DNA of 15,789 nucleotides from Bacteroides sp. (lineage in GTDB: Bacteria; Bacteroidota; Bacteroidia; Bacteroidales; Bacteroidaceae). Each line of letters opens with the position of its first letter. The stretch's first letter is position 1. Made by a program: the position numbers and the translations under genes. Positions 1 through 7,969 of the stretch are shown here, one piece after another. The notes below the pieces were generated by a model. The model did no database searches. It saw nothing but the letters and a program-made list of their open reading frames with translations, and had not been told where the DNA came from. The stretch spans positions 1 to 15,789 of the forward strand of contig JASLDF010000235.1 of NCBI GenBank assembly GCA_030151635.1, in the 5' to 3' direction.

Positions 1-606
1 TACTGCCGATAGCAACAAGTAGTTTACACAAAGGTCGTTCGTATAGAAAATTGCAATTACTAGAATACCACCTATGTCATCAACTACAGCAAATGCAGTT
101 AAGAATATTTTCAAGCTGATAGGCACACGTTTTCCAAAAAGGCTTAATACCCCTAGAGAAAATGCGATATCAGTGGCCATAGGAATTGCTAAACCTCTTG
201 AAGCTGGATCAGTATGTGCAAAAGCAAAATAAAGACCTACAGGAATAATCATTCCTCCAAAAGCTGCAATCACTGGGAGCATGGCTTTTCTCAAAGAAGA
301 AAGCTCACCAACCATGATTTCACGTTTAATTTCAAGTCCTACTGAAAAGAAGAACAACGCCATCAATGCATCATTAATGAATTGCATTAAAGTCATTGGC
401 TGTCCGGCATGACTAAACAAATTGAAACGACCAATACTCATATTTACTGGATGGTTCCAAAAATCCTGATAATAATTAGCTAACGGTGAATTGGCAATAA
501 TCATAGCGAAAACAGCTACAATCATAAGTAACATACCTCCGTTAATACGGTGTTTTAGTGTACTCAGAAGTGAATAAGAGTACTTTTTAATGTTTGATTC
601 TTCCAT
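1..606 (-). CDS. nhaA: Na+/H+ antiporter NhaA, C-terminal part outside the window
   Basis: The reading frame is open from an ATG at 606 to the window edge, giving 202 residues of the N-terminal half; the rest lies to the left of the window. NhaA is an inner-membrane antiporter that exchanges Na+ for H+ in pH and sodium homeostasis. The translation shows family hallmarks: an early helix, the segment FFFSVGLEIKREIMVGEL with its amphipathic charged stretch, a long hydrophobic section, and MATDIAFSLGVLSLFGKRVP followed by AVVDDIGGILVIAIFYT. The TD and VVDD aspartates correspond to the ion-binding region known in NhaA. The start MEESNIKKYSYSLLSTL places a short cytoplasmic tail ahead of the first helix. 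It begins 53 bp downstream of the lepA stop on the same strand, with no clear promoter or terminator between them, so co-transcription with lepA is likely. Assignment is firm; only the missing C-terminus is unchecked. Confidence 0.95.
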   Translation of the reverse strand, partial: MEESNIKKYSYSLLSTLKHRINGGMLLMIVAVFAMIIANSPLANYYQDFWNHPVNMSIGRFNLFSHAGQPMTLMQFINDALMALFFFSVGLEIKREIMVGELSSLRKAMLPVIAAFGGMIIPVGLYFAFAHTDPASRGLAIPMATDIAFSLGVLSLFGKRVPISLKIFLTAFAVVDDIGGILVIAIFYTNDLCVNYLLLSAV

Positions 607-659
607 TTTAGTAGAAAATGTAATTTGTGTTTATTTAGTATTAAATTTAAGATTCAATA

Positions 660-2441
660 TTAATCAAGCTTAAGTACTGCCATAAATGCCTTTTGTGGCA
701 CCTCAACATTACCAATTTGCTTCATACGTTTCTTACCTTTCTTTTGTTTCTCCAAAAGCTTACGTTTACGGCTAATATCACCACCATAACACTTCGCAGT
801 TACGTCTTTACGAACAGCTTTAATGGTTTCTCGAGATATAATTTTAGCTCCGATAGCCGCTTGAATTGCAATATCAAATTGTTGTCTAGGAATCAACTCT
901 TTCAATTTCTCACACATACGACGGCCCATATTTTGAGCATTATCAAAGTGTGTTAGCGTAGAAAGTGCATCAACAGATTCGCCATTCAACAGAATATCCA
1001 ACTTCACCAATTTAGAAGGGCGGAATTCATCTTGATGATAATCAAAAGAGGCATAACCTTTAGATATACTCTTTAATTTATCATAGAAATCAATAACGAT
1101 TTCGCCTAGTGGCATGTTAAATTGAATTTCAACACGGTTACCAGTCATGTAACTCTGTTTTACTAGCTCCGCACGTTTACCCAAACAAAGAGTCATAATA
1201 GCTCCAATATACGCTACATCCGTAATTACAGTAGCCGCAATATAAGGCTCTTCAATACGATCAATCATTGTAACGTCTGGCATTCCTCCTGGATTGTGGA
1301 TTTCAGCCTTTCCGCCTTGCTTATCATATATGTAATATGATACGTTAGGAACAGTAGTAATCACATCCATATCAAATTCTCGATCTAGACGCTCTTGAAT
1401 AATTTCCATGTGTAGAAGTCCCAAGAAACCACAGCGAAAACCAAAACCAAGTGCCAAAGAAGATTCTGGCTGGAAGGTTAATGAAGCATCGTTCAATTGA
1501 AGCTTCTCAAGTGATGCTCTCAAGTCTTCGAAATCGGCAGAATCAATAGGATAAACACCAGCAAAAACCATTGGTTTTACTTCTTCAAAACCAGATATAG
1601 CTTTTGCACAAGGTCTATCAATGTGAGTAATGGTATCCCCTACTTTAACCTCTTTCGATGTTTTAATTCCGGAGATAATATATCCAACGTCACCAACTTT
1701 CAATTCTTTACGAGGAGACATGTCTAGTTTCAATACCCCAATCTCATCTGCTTCATACTCTTTACCGGTATTAAAGAATTTCACTTTATCACCTTTACGG
1801 ATAATACCGTTAGTAATCTTAAAATATGCAATTACACCACGGAATGAGTTAAAAACCGAGTCAAATATTAAGGCTTGTAATGGAGCATTCTCTTCACCAA
1901 CAGGATGAGGAATACGATTTATAATGGCTTCAATGATATCAGGGATACCCATACCAGTCTTACCAGATGCACGAATTATATCAGCTCTTTCACAGCCAAT
2001 CAAATCTATAATTTCATCTTCAACTTCATCGGGCATGGCACTGTCCATGTCGCATTTGTTAACAATTGGTATGATTTCTAGATCATGATCAATTGCCATA
2101 TATAAATTCGAAATAGTCTGAGCTTGTACACCTTGAGTAGCATCTACAATTAATAGTGCCGCTTCACAAGCCGCGATAGAACGTGAAACTTCATAAGAGA
2201 AGTCAACGTGTCCCGGAGTGTCAATTAGATTAAGAATATATTTTTCTCCATTATACTCATGTTCCATCTGGATTGCATGACTCTTGATAGTAATGCCTCT
2301 TTCTTTTTCAAGGTCCATATTATCAAGCATTTGGCCGCCTGTAACTTGAATGGTTTTAGTATATTCTAATAAACGGTCTGCTAACGTAGATTTACCGTGG
2401 TCGATATGAGCTATAATACAAAAATTTCGTATATTCTTCAT
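660..2441 (-). CDS. lepA: Elongation factor 4 (LepA), ribosome-associated translational GTPase
   Basis: This 593-residue protein is full length for the family (about 600). LepA/EF4 is a cytoplasmic GTPase that binds ribosomes; back-translocation and roles in initiation or ribosome assembly have been reported. GTPase motifs are intact: G1 AHIDHGKS at residues 11-18, the G2 region KERGITI at 46-52, G3 DTPGH at 74-78 and G4 NKCD at 128-131. The later part has the EF-G-like domains, including GFRCGFLGLLHMEIIQERL, and the LepA-specific C-terminal domain with KCYGGDISRKRKLLEKQKKG near the end, which separates it from EF-G, TypA and IF2. A TATCTTTG -7 element lies about 28 bp upstream (2469-2476). 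nhaA follows 53 bp downstream on the same strand. No odd features; the antisense frames inside it are shadows. Confidence 0.99.
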   Translation of the reverse strand: MKNIRNFCIIAHIDHGKSTLADRLLEYTKTIQVTGGQMLDNMDLEKERGITIKSHAIQMEHEYNGEKYILNLIDTPGHVDFSYEVSRSIAACEAALLIVDATQGVQAQTISNLYMAIDHDLEIIPIVNKCDMDSAMPDEVEDEIIDLIGCERADIIRASGKTGMGIPDIIEAIINRIPHPVGEENAPLQALIFDSVFNSFRGVIAYFKITNGIIRKGDKVKFFNTGKEYEADEIGVLKLDMSPRKELKVGDVGYIISGIKTSKEVKVGDTITHIDRPCAKAISGFEEVKPMVFAGVYPIDSADFEDLRASLEKLQLNDASLTFQPESSLALGFGFRCGFLGLLHMEIIQERLDREFDMDVITTVPNVSYYIYDKQGGKAEIHNPGGMPDVTMIDRIEEPYIAATVITDVAYIGAIMTLCLGKRAELVKQSYMTGNRVEIQFNMPLGEIVIDFYDKLKSISKGYASFDYHQDEFRPSKLVKLDILLNGESVDALSTLTHFDNAQNMGRRMCEKLKELIPRQQFDIAIQAAIGAKIISRETIKAVRKDVTAKCYGGDISRKRKLLEKQKKGKKRMKQIGNVEVPQKAFMAVLKLD

Positions 2442-2468
2442 GTAGGATAATATATTGTTTTAATGGTG

Positions 2469-2476
2469 CAAAGATA
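2469..2476 (-). promoter_or_regulatory. Probable -7 promoter element of lepA
   Basis: The minus strand reads TATCTTTG, a match to the Bacteroidetes primary-sigma -7 consensus TAnnTTTG, ending 28 bp before the lepA ATG. The same octamer precedes the TSCPD gene and dnaB. No convincing -33 TTTG or TTG is present at the expected distance, so the call rests on the -7 element and position. Confidence 0.6.
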
Positions 2477-2554
2477 CGATAAAGAGGTACATTAAAAAAT
2501 TGCATTTAGATAATAAATGTTGATTTTAATCGCCTAAATTGAGATAATTTGCCC

Positions 2555-3031
2555 CTAGTTCTTTTCAAATAAATAATCAGCCCAAATTTGTGCTGCCGAT
2601 TCAACCATTTTTGCACATGGTCTTTTCTTATAATATTCTTGTGTTCTTTCAGCTGCCTGGGGTTCACGAATTACTTTGTCTTTAATTCCCAACAATTCAG
2701 CACAACATATAGAGCCATTAATTTCTTCAAACTTTTTTGCCAGATCTTGCACTAGCGCATAATTTGCCGACTTACCTGCACGGTCTGTAGCCTCTGTAGC
2801 ACCAGTTTCTAACCCTGCGACTAAAAATAATCCGCAAGCTGCACCACAAGTTTCACGCATACGCCCTATTCCACCACCAAATGATGACGACATTTTTAAA
2901 GCTTGTTCACGACTAAACCCATACAAATCGGCAAAAGCCGCAACTACAGCTTGAGAACAATTATAGCCACTTCCAAAAAGTTCAACTGCAAGAACAACTC
3001 GCTTGTCTAAAGATTCTCTAGTATATTTCAT
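2555..3031 (-). CDS. C_GCAxxG_C_C family putative redox-active protein
   Basis: This 158-residue soluble protein has the cysteine pattern that names the C_GCAxxG_C_C family: Cys25 in GYNCSQAV, a glycine-rich stretch FGGGIGRM at 51-58, the core TCGAACG with Cys62 and Cys66, then Cys109-Cys110 and Cys139. Spacing and length fit the family. The family is annotated as putatively redox active or metal binding because of these cysteines; the reaction is not established. No signal peptide or membrane segment is visible, so it is probably cytoplasmic. It lies between lepA and a second small cysteine-rich gene on the same strand, 149 bp downstream of the latter. The gap shows no clear promoter or terminator, so the two may be co-transcribed. 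Start MKYTRESL was chosen as the only early Met. Family membership is well supported; function is inference. Confidence 0.9.
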   Translation of the reverse strand: MKYTRESLDKRVVLAVELFGSGYNCSQAVVAAFADLYGFSREQALKMSSSFGGGIGRMRETCGAACGLFLVAGLETGATEATDRAGKSANYALVQDLAKKFEEINGSICCAELLGIKDKVIREPQAAERTQEYYKKRPCAKMVESAAQIWADYLFEKN

Positions 3032-3180
3032 TAAAATTCTCTTTTCTTGAGTTTAAAATTATAATAAATTCTGAAAAACTAGTGCATGTTTTTTTAACTA
3101 TTTTCAACATATCCGTTATAAAACACATAATTTCAAGATAAATAGCTATTCATTTCTCTAATTATACACTAGAATATTAT

Positions 3181-3426
3181 TTAATAGCCTAATTCATGGA
3201 TAGCCTTACAGAGCTGATCAGGACATGAAGTGGTTCGTTTACCACAAGTTATACCTTCTAGCTTTGCACAGACTTCCGATAAGGGCAATCCCTTTACCAA
3301 ACTACTTATACCTTTTAAATTACCATTACAACCACCTGTATAAACAACATCGATTAAAGTATCTCCCTCAATTTCAAGGTCTATTTGAGAACTACAAGTA
3401 CCCATTGTCTTGTAAGTAAATTTCAT
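3181..3426 (-). CDS. TSCPD domain-containing small protein (TIGR03905-like)
   Basis: This 81-residue protein is typical in size for the stand-alone TSCPD family. It begins with a compact beta-rich segment (MKFTYKTMGTCSSQI, Cys11), contains VVYTGGCNGNLKGI with Cys33 and the conserved GGCNGN turn, then Cys53, Cys61 and the eponymous TSCPD at residues 67-71 followed by Cys73. The same domain occurs at the C-terminus of vitamin B12-dependent ribonucleotide reductases, but here it stands alone and its role is not known. The cysteines suggest metal binding or redox activity (inference). A TATCTTTG -7 element lies about 43 bp upstream. It precedes the C_GCAxxG_C_C gene on the same strand. An antisense frame of 64 codons across this gene is a shadow. 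Confidence 0.93.
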   Translation of the reverse strand: MKFTYKTMGTCSSQIDLEIEGDTLIDVVYTGGCNGNLKGISSLVKGLPLSEVCAKLEGITCGKRTTSCPDQLCKAIHELGY

Positions 3427-3468
3427 ATTTTATAATCCTATTTTAAATTGTACGTGTTTAAATCCGAG

Positions 3469-3476
3469 CAAAGATA
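3469..3476 (-). promoter_or_regulatory. Probable -7 promoter element of the TSCPD gene
   Basis: The minus strand reads TATCTTTG with a following C, identical to the elements upstream of lepA and dnaB. It sits in the 303-bp gap 3427-3729 between divergent genes. The rest of that gap is AT-rich, and no clear plus-strand promoter for the gene at 3730 was found; TTAATTTG near 3627 is one base off consensus. Confidence 0.6.
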
Positions 3477-3729
3477 GTCAATTTTAAGAATAGTACAGAT
3501 TAGACGTTTTCAATCTTGGAAACATTCTGCTATCTACCTATAAATCAATTCAGGATTTTATAATCAATATTCATTTTGCAATATAAAAAGACCATTTTAA
3601 TATCAACTCGTTAGATAATTACCCTTAATTTGTTAAAAGGTCAAAACAATTCATCGATATTCTAAAAATATTTACTATTTTAATACTCGAAATCAAGATT
3701 ACAGATTCCAAAGCAAATTTCAAGAGATT

Positions 3730-4086
3730 ATGGCAAATGCATTATTAATTATTGGTGGTATCCTGATGATTATTGTACTCGGGTTACATACAGTTATTGT
3801 AAGTGGTGACCGTTTAAGATGGCCTAGCTACACTTCACAACCAGTTCTTATGATTTTACCATGGGTGTGTGGATTAATATTACCTATCTTACCATGGGTA
3901 AAATTAACAAAGTTAAATTGGGGACTCTTACTAATACTCAATTTTGTTGTTGTGTTTTTCCTGGCTCATGTATTTGCATATGTTTTCTCTTCATTCTTTG
4001 TTAAGATGAAAAGGTACGGACCCAAAATACTAATTGCTAGCATACTAGGGGTAATCTGTATTGCAATAGGTTTCATTCTAAAGTAA
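3730..4086 (+). CDS. Hypothetical integral membrane protein with four predicted helices
   Basis: I do not recognise this 118-residue protein. The sequence shows four hydrophobic stretches: about residues 3-25, beginning at the N-terminus; about 38-57 with two proline-tryptophan motifs (LPWVCG and LPWVKL); about 62-90 with LLLILNFVVVFFLAHVF; and about 98-117 with ILIASILGVICIAIGFIL at the extreme C-terminus. A charged loop SGDRLRWPSYTSQP separates helices 1 and 2, and KMKRYG separates helices 3 and 4. There are no cysteine or histidine clusters suggesting an enzyme or metal site. The start ATG follows CAAGAGATT, a weak ribosome binding context normal for Bacteroidetes. A hairpin plus T run lies about 33 bp after the stop, so the gene is probably monocistronic. 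Real gene likely; function unknown. Confidence 0.75.
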   Translation: MANALLIIGGILMIIVLGLHTVIVSGDRLRWPSYTSQPVLMILPWVCGLILPILPWVKLTKLNWGLLLILNFVVVFFLAHVFAYVFSSFFVKMKRYGPKILIASILGVICIAIGFILK

Positions 4087-4119
4087 TTAAGAATAAGCTT
4101 CACAGCTTCGAAAATATAT

Positions 4120-4157
4120 AAATATCGATTTGATAATTTCAAGTCGATATTTTTTTT
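4120..4157 (+). terminator. Rho-independent terminator after the four-helix membrane protein
   Basis: A perfect 9-bp stem AAATATCGA (4120-4128) pairs with TCGATATTT (4144-4152) across a 15-nt loop and runs into a tract of eight T residues (4150-4157). Orientation and position fit termination of the gene ending at 4086. Confidence 0.75.
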
Positions 4158-4297
4158 ACTCAATATTTCTAATCCTAAAAGCTGTTGTTTTGGTATAAAA
4201 TAAAACACACTATTAACATAAATAGAAACAAATTTAATTAAAGTAATGCTAAAAACAGTCCCAACACAATCAATTGCAATTAAACTAGTTACGCATA

Positions 4298-4524
4298 TTA
4301 TTTTGGCGAATCAACTTGACTATTGACATTAAATACACCGCCATAATCTTCTATTGACTTATTCTTAATATCATACCAAGATGCCATTGTAAAAAATAGT
4401 TTTCCAATATCATTTGCTACTAGAATAGAGGCTTTTTCCAAACACCAACTTTACTCCTCTATGAAACTTTTCTTTGAAATAATACATCGGTATCACTTGC
4501 TATAACCATATACTCAGCATTCAT
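4298..4524 (-). pseudogene. Remnant of a small gene broken by frameshifts, possibly DUF1737-like
   Basis: No frame is open across this stretch, but pieces in shifted frames read like one small protein. From an ATG at 4524 the minus strand gives MNAEYMVIASDTDVLFQRKVS, then a stop at 4459-4461. An overlapping shifted frame gives GVKLVFGK, and a third segment open from 4450 to 4298 gives CLEKASILVANDIGKLFF, then TMASWYDIKNKSIEDYGG and a short tail ending SQVDSPK-stop. The order EYMVIAS, a Lys-Val helix, G-KLVFG, then S-LVAND-GKLFFT-A resembles the small DUF1737-type domain (EY-V-S, EKV, EEGW-L-GG, Q-M). That comparison is from memory and is inference. At least two indels are needed to restore one frame. 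It could instead be sequencing error in homopolymers, although the flanking genes are intact. The neighbouring bases 4158-4297 and 4525-4694 hold nothing else I can support. Confidence 0.5.
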
Positions 4525-4694
4525 CTAGTTGCTACGTAGATGTCCACTTATTTTTTTTAGCAACCCCAAATAAAATTTAAAACGAATAGATTGAATAGGA
4601 AAATTCACATATCAAAGTGTGGTCTAATCCATCAAGATAATTCATCTTCAAAGACAACTTAAACAATTAGAACCTGTAATTATCATAATAATAA

Positions 4695-4727
4695 ATAAAA
4701 AAGGAGGTTGAACTAAATTCAAACTCC
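4695..4727 (-). terminator. Rho-independent terminator of the Cass2/GyrI-like gene
   Basis: GGAGGTTGAA (4703-4712) pairs with TTCAAACTCC (4718-4727) with one mismatch and a 5-nt loop. On the minus strand the stem is followed by TTTTTTATTTA, a good U tract. It lies 13 bp past the stop of the gene at 4741-5193. Confidence 0.8.
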
Positions 4728-4740
4728 TCATCTATATATT

Positions 4741-5193
4741 TTAATCCTTTATACCTATAAAAACATCAACCTCTGGCGAATCCTTATCGGCAGACCGAAC
4801 GCCATAAAGCTCATAATCATATTTATAGGATCGATTTAAAATTGCATCATTTTCCCAAATCTCATTCCATACATTAACTATAGACATAGGCATTTTCCCT
4901 CTGGCCAAGTAATGTCTACTTTTCTGAGGAGGCAATTTTCGCCCAATAAAATCGGCAGGTATATTTTCTAGCACCTTCACTTTACAGCCAATAATACAAG
5001 TATAATCACCTTTAAAATCGGAATCATAATCCGTATAAATCACATAAATATCTTGATTCAATTTGTGTGGAATTTTACTCATCACGTTTTCTAAATAAAA
5101 ACGCTCCCATAGTTCAGTAATATCTTGGGCTGCTTTCTTGTTTTTATTATTCGTACGTATCGAGACACCTATTATTTTTAGTTCTTCATCCAT
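4741..5193 (-). CDS. GyrI-like/Cass2-type effector-binding domain protein
   Basis: This 150-residue protein has only the effector-binding fold found at the C-terminus of AraC/BmrR-type regulators and as stand-alone GyrI-like or Cass2-like proteins. Visible features: an N-terminal strand IIGVSIRTNN; ITELWERF (25-32) preceding a helix; IYVIYTDYDSDFKGDYTCI at about 49-67, the family's tyrosine-rich strand pair; a second pseudo-repeat with IPADFIGRKLPP; VWNEIWEN (108-115); and YDYELYG (125-131) near the C-terminus. There is no helix-turn-helix domain, so it is unlikely to bind DNA by itself. Such stand-alone proteins bind small cationic ligands or, for GyrI, DNA gyrase; which applies here is unknown. 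It is monocistronic with its own terminator. Cass2 was described from integron cassettes, and this copy sits in an accessory-looking block beside a decayed gene, but no integron attC site was identified. Confidence 0.82.
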   Translation of the reverse strand: MDEELKIIGVSIRTNNKNKKAAQDITELWERFYLENVMSKIPHKLNQDIYVIYTDYDSDFKGDYTCIIGCKVKVLENIPADFIGRKLPPQKSRHYLARGKMPMSIVNVWNEIWENDAILNRSYKYDYELYGVRSADKDSPEVDVFIGIKD

Positions 5194-5707
5194 ATTATTA
5201 CGTATGATTACAGTTTTCTATTGATTAGAATGAATAACAATTAAAGAATACATAAGGTTTAGGCTCTCCATAGTTTAACAGGTGGAAGAGCTACCAATAA
5301 AAGGATAGGAATATGATTGATTATCGATAGCTCTAGAAACTCCACCCTAAAATCCGCCAAATGTAGAGATACACATAAACATAAAACTAATTTAAATACA
5401 AATACGATTTGGCAGAATAGAAAATTAAAAAAACGATTTTTAACTCTATTTCAAGTATAATAAATAAGAATGATTAAAACCAATGATACGATGTCTTTAA
5501 CTTATAGAATAGCGTTTAAATGAGCTAGTTATGCTATATAACATAAAGGTGCAACGAAAGCTCTATTCATCTGTTTATTAAAGAAGAGTTATCAATTCTC
5601 AAAAAAATGTGAATATTGAGACTAATGACTACATTTTTCATATATTTAGATATAAATTTCAATAATTGGGATTTAGTTCTTACATAAACCTTTAAAGCAG
5701 AAATAAA
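5194..5707. other. 514-bp AT-rich intergenic region with a nested inverted repeat
   Basis: No open frame of useful length is present on either strand. The region separates two divergently transcribed genes and must hold both promoters, but no full TAnnTTTG element is apparent; TATATTTA near 5640 is one base off. The only clear structure is a nested inverted repeat: GGTGGA (5281-5286) with AGAGCTA (5287-5293) on the left, and TAGCTCT (5328-5334) then TCCACC (5341-5346) on the right. Both arms are complementary, with a 6-nt bulge in the right arm. Its role is unknown. Confidence 0.5.
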
Positions 5708-7939
5708 ATGAGAGAAACAGATGTCATCCTATCCGACATAGAAAAGCTGGTTCGTTCTAAAGGGTATATCTATTCTTTATGCATGTTAATTTTGGAAGAT
5801 TTTCATTATGACTTGGAACATCTTCATGAAGTTGATTATGACAAACGTTTAGGTACTCAAGAAATAGCCCTACTTGTGGGCTTTCTTCTGCACCAACCCA
5901 TTGATTTTTCACACCCTAACCACCCAACAGATCTTCTACACTTAAAAGATACTAGCTTTAAGTTAGTCAAAGAGCTAGAGGGATCTTTACTAAACTTGAA
6001 TCGAAAAGCCATCATTGATGGTATTACTCCAAAGAAAGAGGGAGAGGAAGATTCACAAGAATCGAAACTAAAACGTTTAAACTTCTTTGTAGAAGACAGT
6101 GCGATTGTCGAGCCTATCATCTATTCTGGAAATGGAACCTACCTGTTTCAATACGCATCTCTTCTTGAAGAGAAATATAGAGATGACGCACCGTGGTTAG
6201 AGAAAAACGTGGGGTTCAATATGAGTCAAGCGTCTTCATTGGTAGAAGATTTAATTAGCAAGTTACAACGCAAATTTAAACGCTTCTACTCATTTATGAT
6301 TAGCAACAAGACCAATCACTTTGAGGAGTTTTACAACGAACCAGGTGCTTGGCAAGCCCATTTTTATCCTTACATGGACCTATTTGCAGACCTAGGCGTT
6401 ACAAAAGACAGTCCTGAAATCAATAGCATGAGCGAAGAGCAATGGGCAGATTTCTACCACAACTTGATTAATCTATTCATTTTAACTGAAGATGACTTTG
6501 GGTCGGCAGATTATGTCAAGAATTTTCTTGATAAATTTACCACTGATCAAGTAGCCGAATACAATAGTCAATTTATGCACCAAGGAGACTTCAATTATTA
6601 TACTGAACACCCTATATTATTATTAGCACCTGGCAAATACTTCATTCCTTTAAGCCTGATGCTTTATAAAGTGCTGTATGAATTGCCTCATAAATGGATG
6701 ATGAAAGATCCTGACTATGCAACAACAAGGCTACAGCATTTGTCGACCTACAACAATAAAATTATTTTTAAGCGACTAAGTAAGGTTTACTTTCGTGAGA
6801 ATATTTATAAGAATGTTACTGTTAAAGATAGTGCTGGTAACGAAGCTATTATTGACATTCTATGTGTCATTAACGACAAAGCCATTTGTGTCCAAACTAA
6901 ATCGGATAGGCTTTCTGAGCTAAGCCAACAAATAAATAACTATGAATTGATGCTTGAAATTCAAAAAGCAGTTCAGGGTGTTTACGAAGATGGACTTAAG
7001 CAGAGAGGCTTACTACTCAGTGACGGAGCTCAAGTATTTACAGAGAATGGTATTCCAATCGCCCTTCAACAGCCTATTAAAGATGTTTTTGTGATGGGCG
7101 TAACTACAGGGAATTATCCTACCATTACGCACCAAGCACACACTCTTATAAAAAAGAAACCAGAAGATCCATTCCCAATATACACAACAATCTTTGAGCT
7201 TGAAATAATGCTTTTCTATCTGAAAAGCCCATTTAAGTTATTGTACTACCTTCGACAACGTACAAAGCTAACAAACTACTTCATTGCAACTGAAGAGTTG
7301 GCATATTTAGGCTATCATCTATGCATTGGCTTGCATACAACACTTGATAAAGATTACGTTTACATTGACGATAAATACGCTCAGTATGTAAACTGCAATT
7401 TTTACCCACATAAATATGGTGTTGACTCTTGGATTAAATTAGACAAAGACCCCATTGAAAATCGATGGAGTAATGCCTACTATGATTATATTCTGAAATT
7501 ATTTAAACAATCAAATGATCCTGATCGTGTAAATATAATTTTCATGTTGATGGATTTAAGACATAAATCTGTTGACCGATTCACACAAATTATGCGAGAT
7601 TTAAAAGAGCAATCTAAATTAGATAAGAAGCAAATTAAAAATAGCATATTTTTAACTACAGATGATTTCGGAATCTGCTTTATTGCTCACCCTAAAACAG
7701 AAACAGAATTGTTATCAAAGGATTTAAATGAATTTTGTCAAATTGAAAAATATTCAAACCGGGCTGGAAAATGGATTGGTCTAGGAGCATTTGCCAAAAG
7801 CGAAAAGCCATTTGATTTATTTTGTTACATTAATAAAGAGTGGGAGTTTGACAAAGAGATGGAAAAAAAAGCAAAAAAGAAACGTTTTTGGTTCACTCTA
7901 ATTGACAAATACAACAAGTATAAAAATAAAGACAAATAG
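5708..7939 (+). CDS. Uncharacterised 743-residue protein with a probable PD-(D/E)XK (D-QxK) nuclease core
   Basis: I do not recognise this large soluble protein as a named family. There is no signal peptide, membrane helix, Walker motif or helicase motif. The central segment NEAIIDILCVINDKAICVQTKS (written with residue numbers: Glu379, Asp383, Gln396, Lys398) has the pattern of a restriction-endonuclease-fold active site: a strand carrying Asp, a turn NDK, then a strand carrying Q-x-K. Q-x-K in place of E-x-K is known in Mrr-type nucleases. A helix follows (SELSQQINNYELMLEI), as expected for the fold. Upstream is an acidic, helical region of about 350 residues; downstream, about 300 residues of mixed content with a hydrophobic stretch FELEIMLFYLKSPFKLLYYL and a lysine-rich C-terminus. 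Start ATG follows AAGCAGAAATAAA, a weak RBS. It is monocistronic, with long non-coding DNA upstream and a strong hairpin downstream. A nucleic-acid-processing or defence role is inference. Confidence 0.8.
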   Translation: MRETDVILSDIEKLVRSKGYIYSLCMLILEDFHYDLEHLHEVDYDKRLGTQEIALLVGFLLHQPIDFSHPNHPTDLLHLKDTSFKLVKELEGSLLNLNRKAIIDGITPKKEGEEDSQESKLKRLNFFVEDSAIVEPIIYSGNGTYLFQYASLLEEKYRDDAPWLEKNVGFNMSQASSLVEDLISKLQRKFKRFYSFMISNKTNHFEEFYNEPGAWQAHFYPYMDLFADLGVTKDSPEINSMSEEQWADFYHNLINLFILTEDDFGSADYVKNFLDKFTTDQVAEYNSQFMHQGDFNYYTEHPILLLAPGKYFIPLSLMLYKVLYELPHKWMMKDPDYATTRLQHLSTYNNKIIFKRLSKVYFRENIYKNVTVKDSAGNEAIIDILCVINDKAICVQTKSDRLSELSQQINNYELMLEIQKAVQGVYEDGLKQRGLLLSDGAQVFTENGIPIALQQPIKDVFVMGVTTGNYPTITHQAHTLIKKKPEDPFPIYTTIFELEIMLFYLKSPFKLLYYLRQRTKLTNYFIATEELAYLGYHLCIGLHTTLDKDYVYIDDKYAQYVNCNFYPHKYGVDSWIKLDKDPIENRWSNAYYDYILKLFKQSNDPDRVNIIFMLMDLRHKSVDRFTQIMRDLKEQSKLDKKQIKNSIFLTTDDFGICFIAHPKTETELLSKDLNEFCQIEKYSNRAGKWIGLGAFAKSEKPFDLFCYINKEWEFDKEMEKKAKKKRFWFTLIDKYNKYKNKDK

Positions 7940-7969
7940 CAAAGACTATATTAGTCTAATAATATTACA

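Noticed and set aside
693..1908. Plus-strand frames of 87 and 92 codons across lepA
   Set aside because: They are antisense shadows of a highly conserved essential-type gene.
3966..4208. 80-codon minus-strand frame overlapping the four-helix membrane protein
   Set aside because: It is antisense to a better-supported gene, covers that gene's terminator, and its protein resembles nothing coherent.
4567..4646. Minus-strand 22-codon frame starting MNYLDGLDHTLICEF
   Set aside because: It is too short and has no supporting promoter, spacing or recognisable domain; it could be decayed sequence but nothing shows this.
4741..5193. Integron gene cassette
   Set aside because: The protein resembles the Cass2 type, but no attC-like imperfect palindrome or integrase is present; the downstream hairpin is an ordinary terminator.
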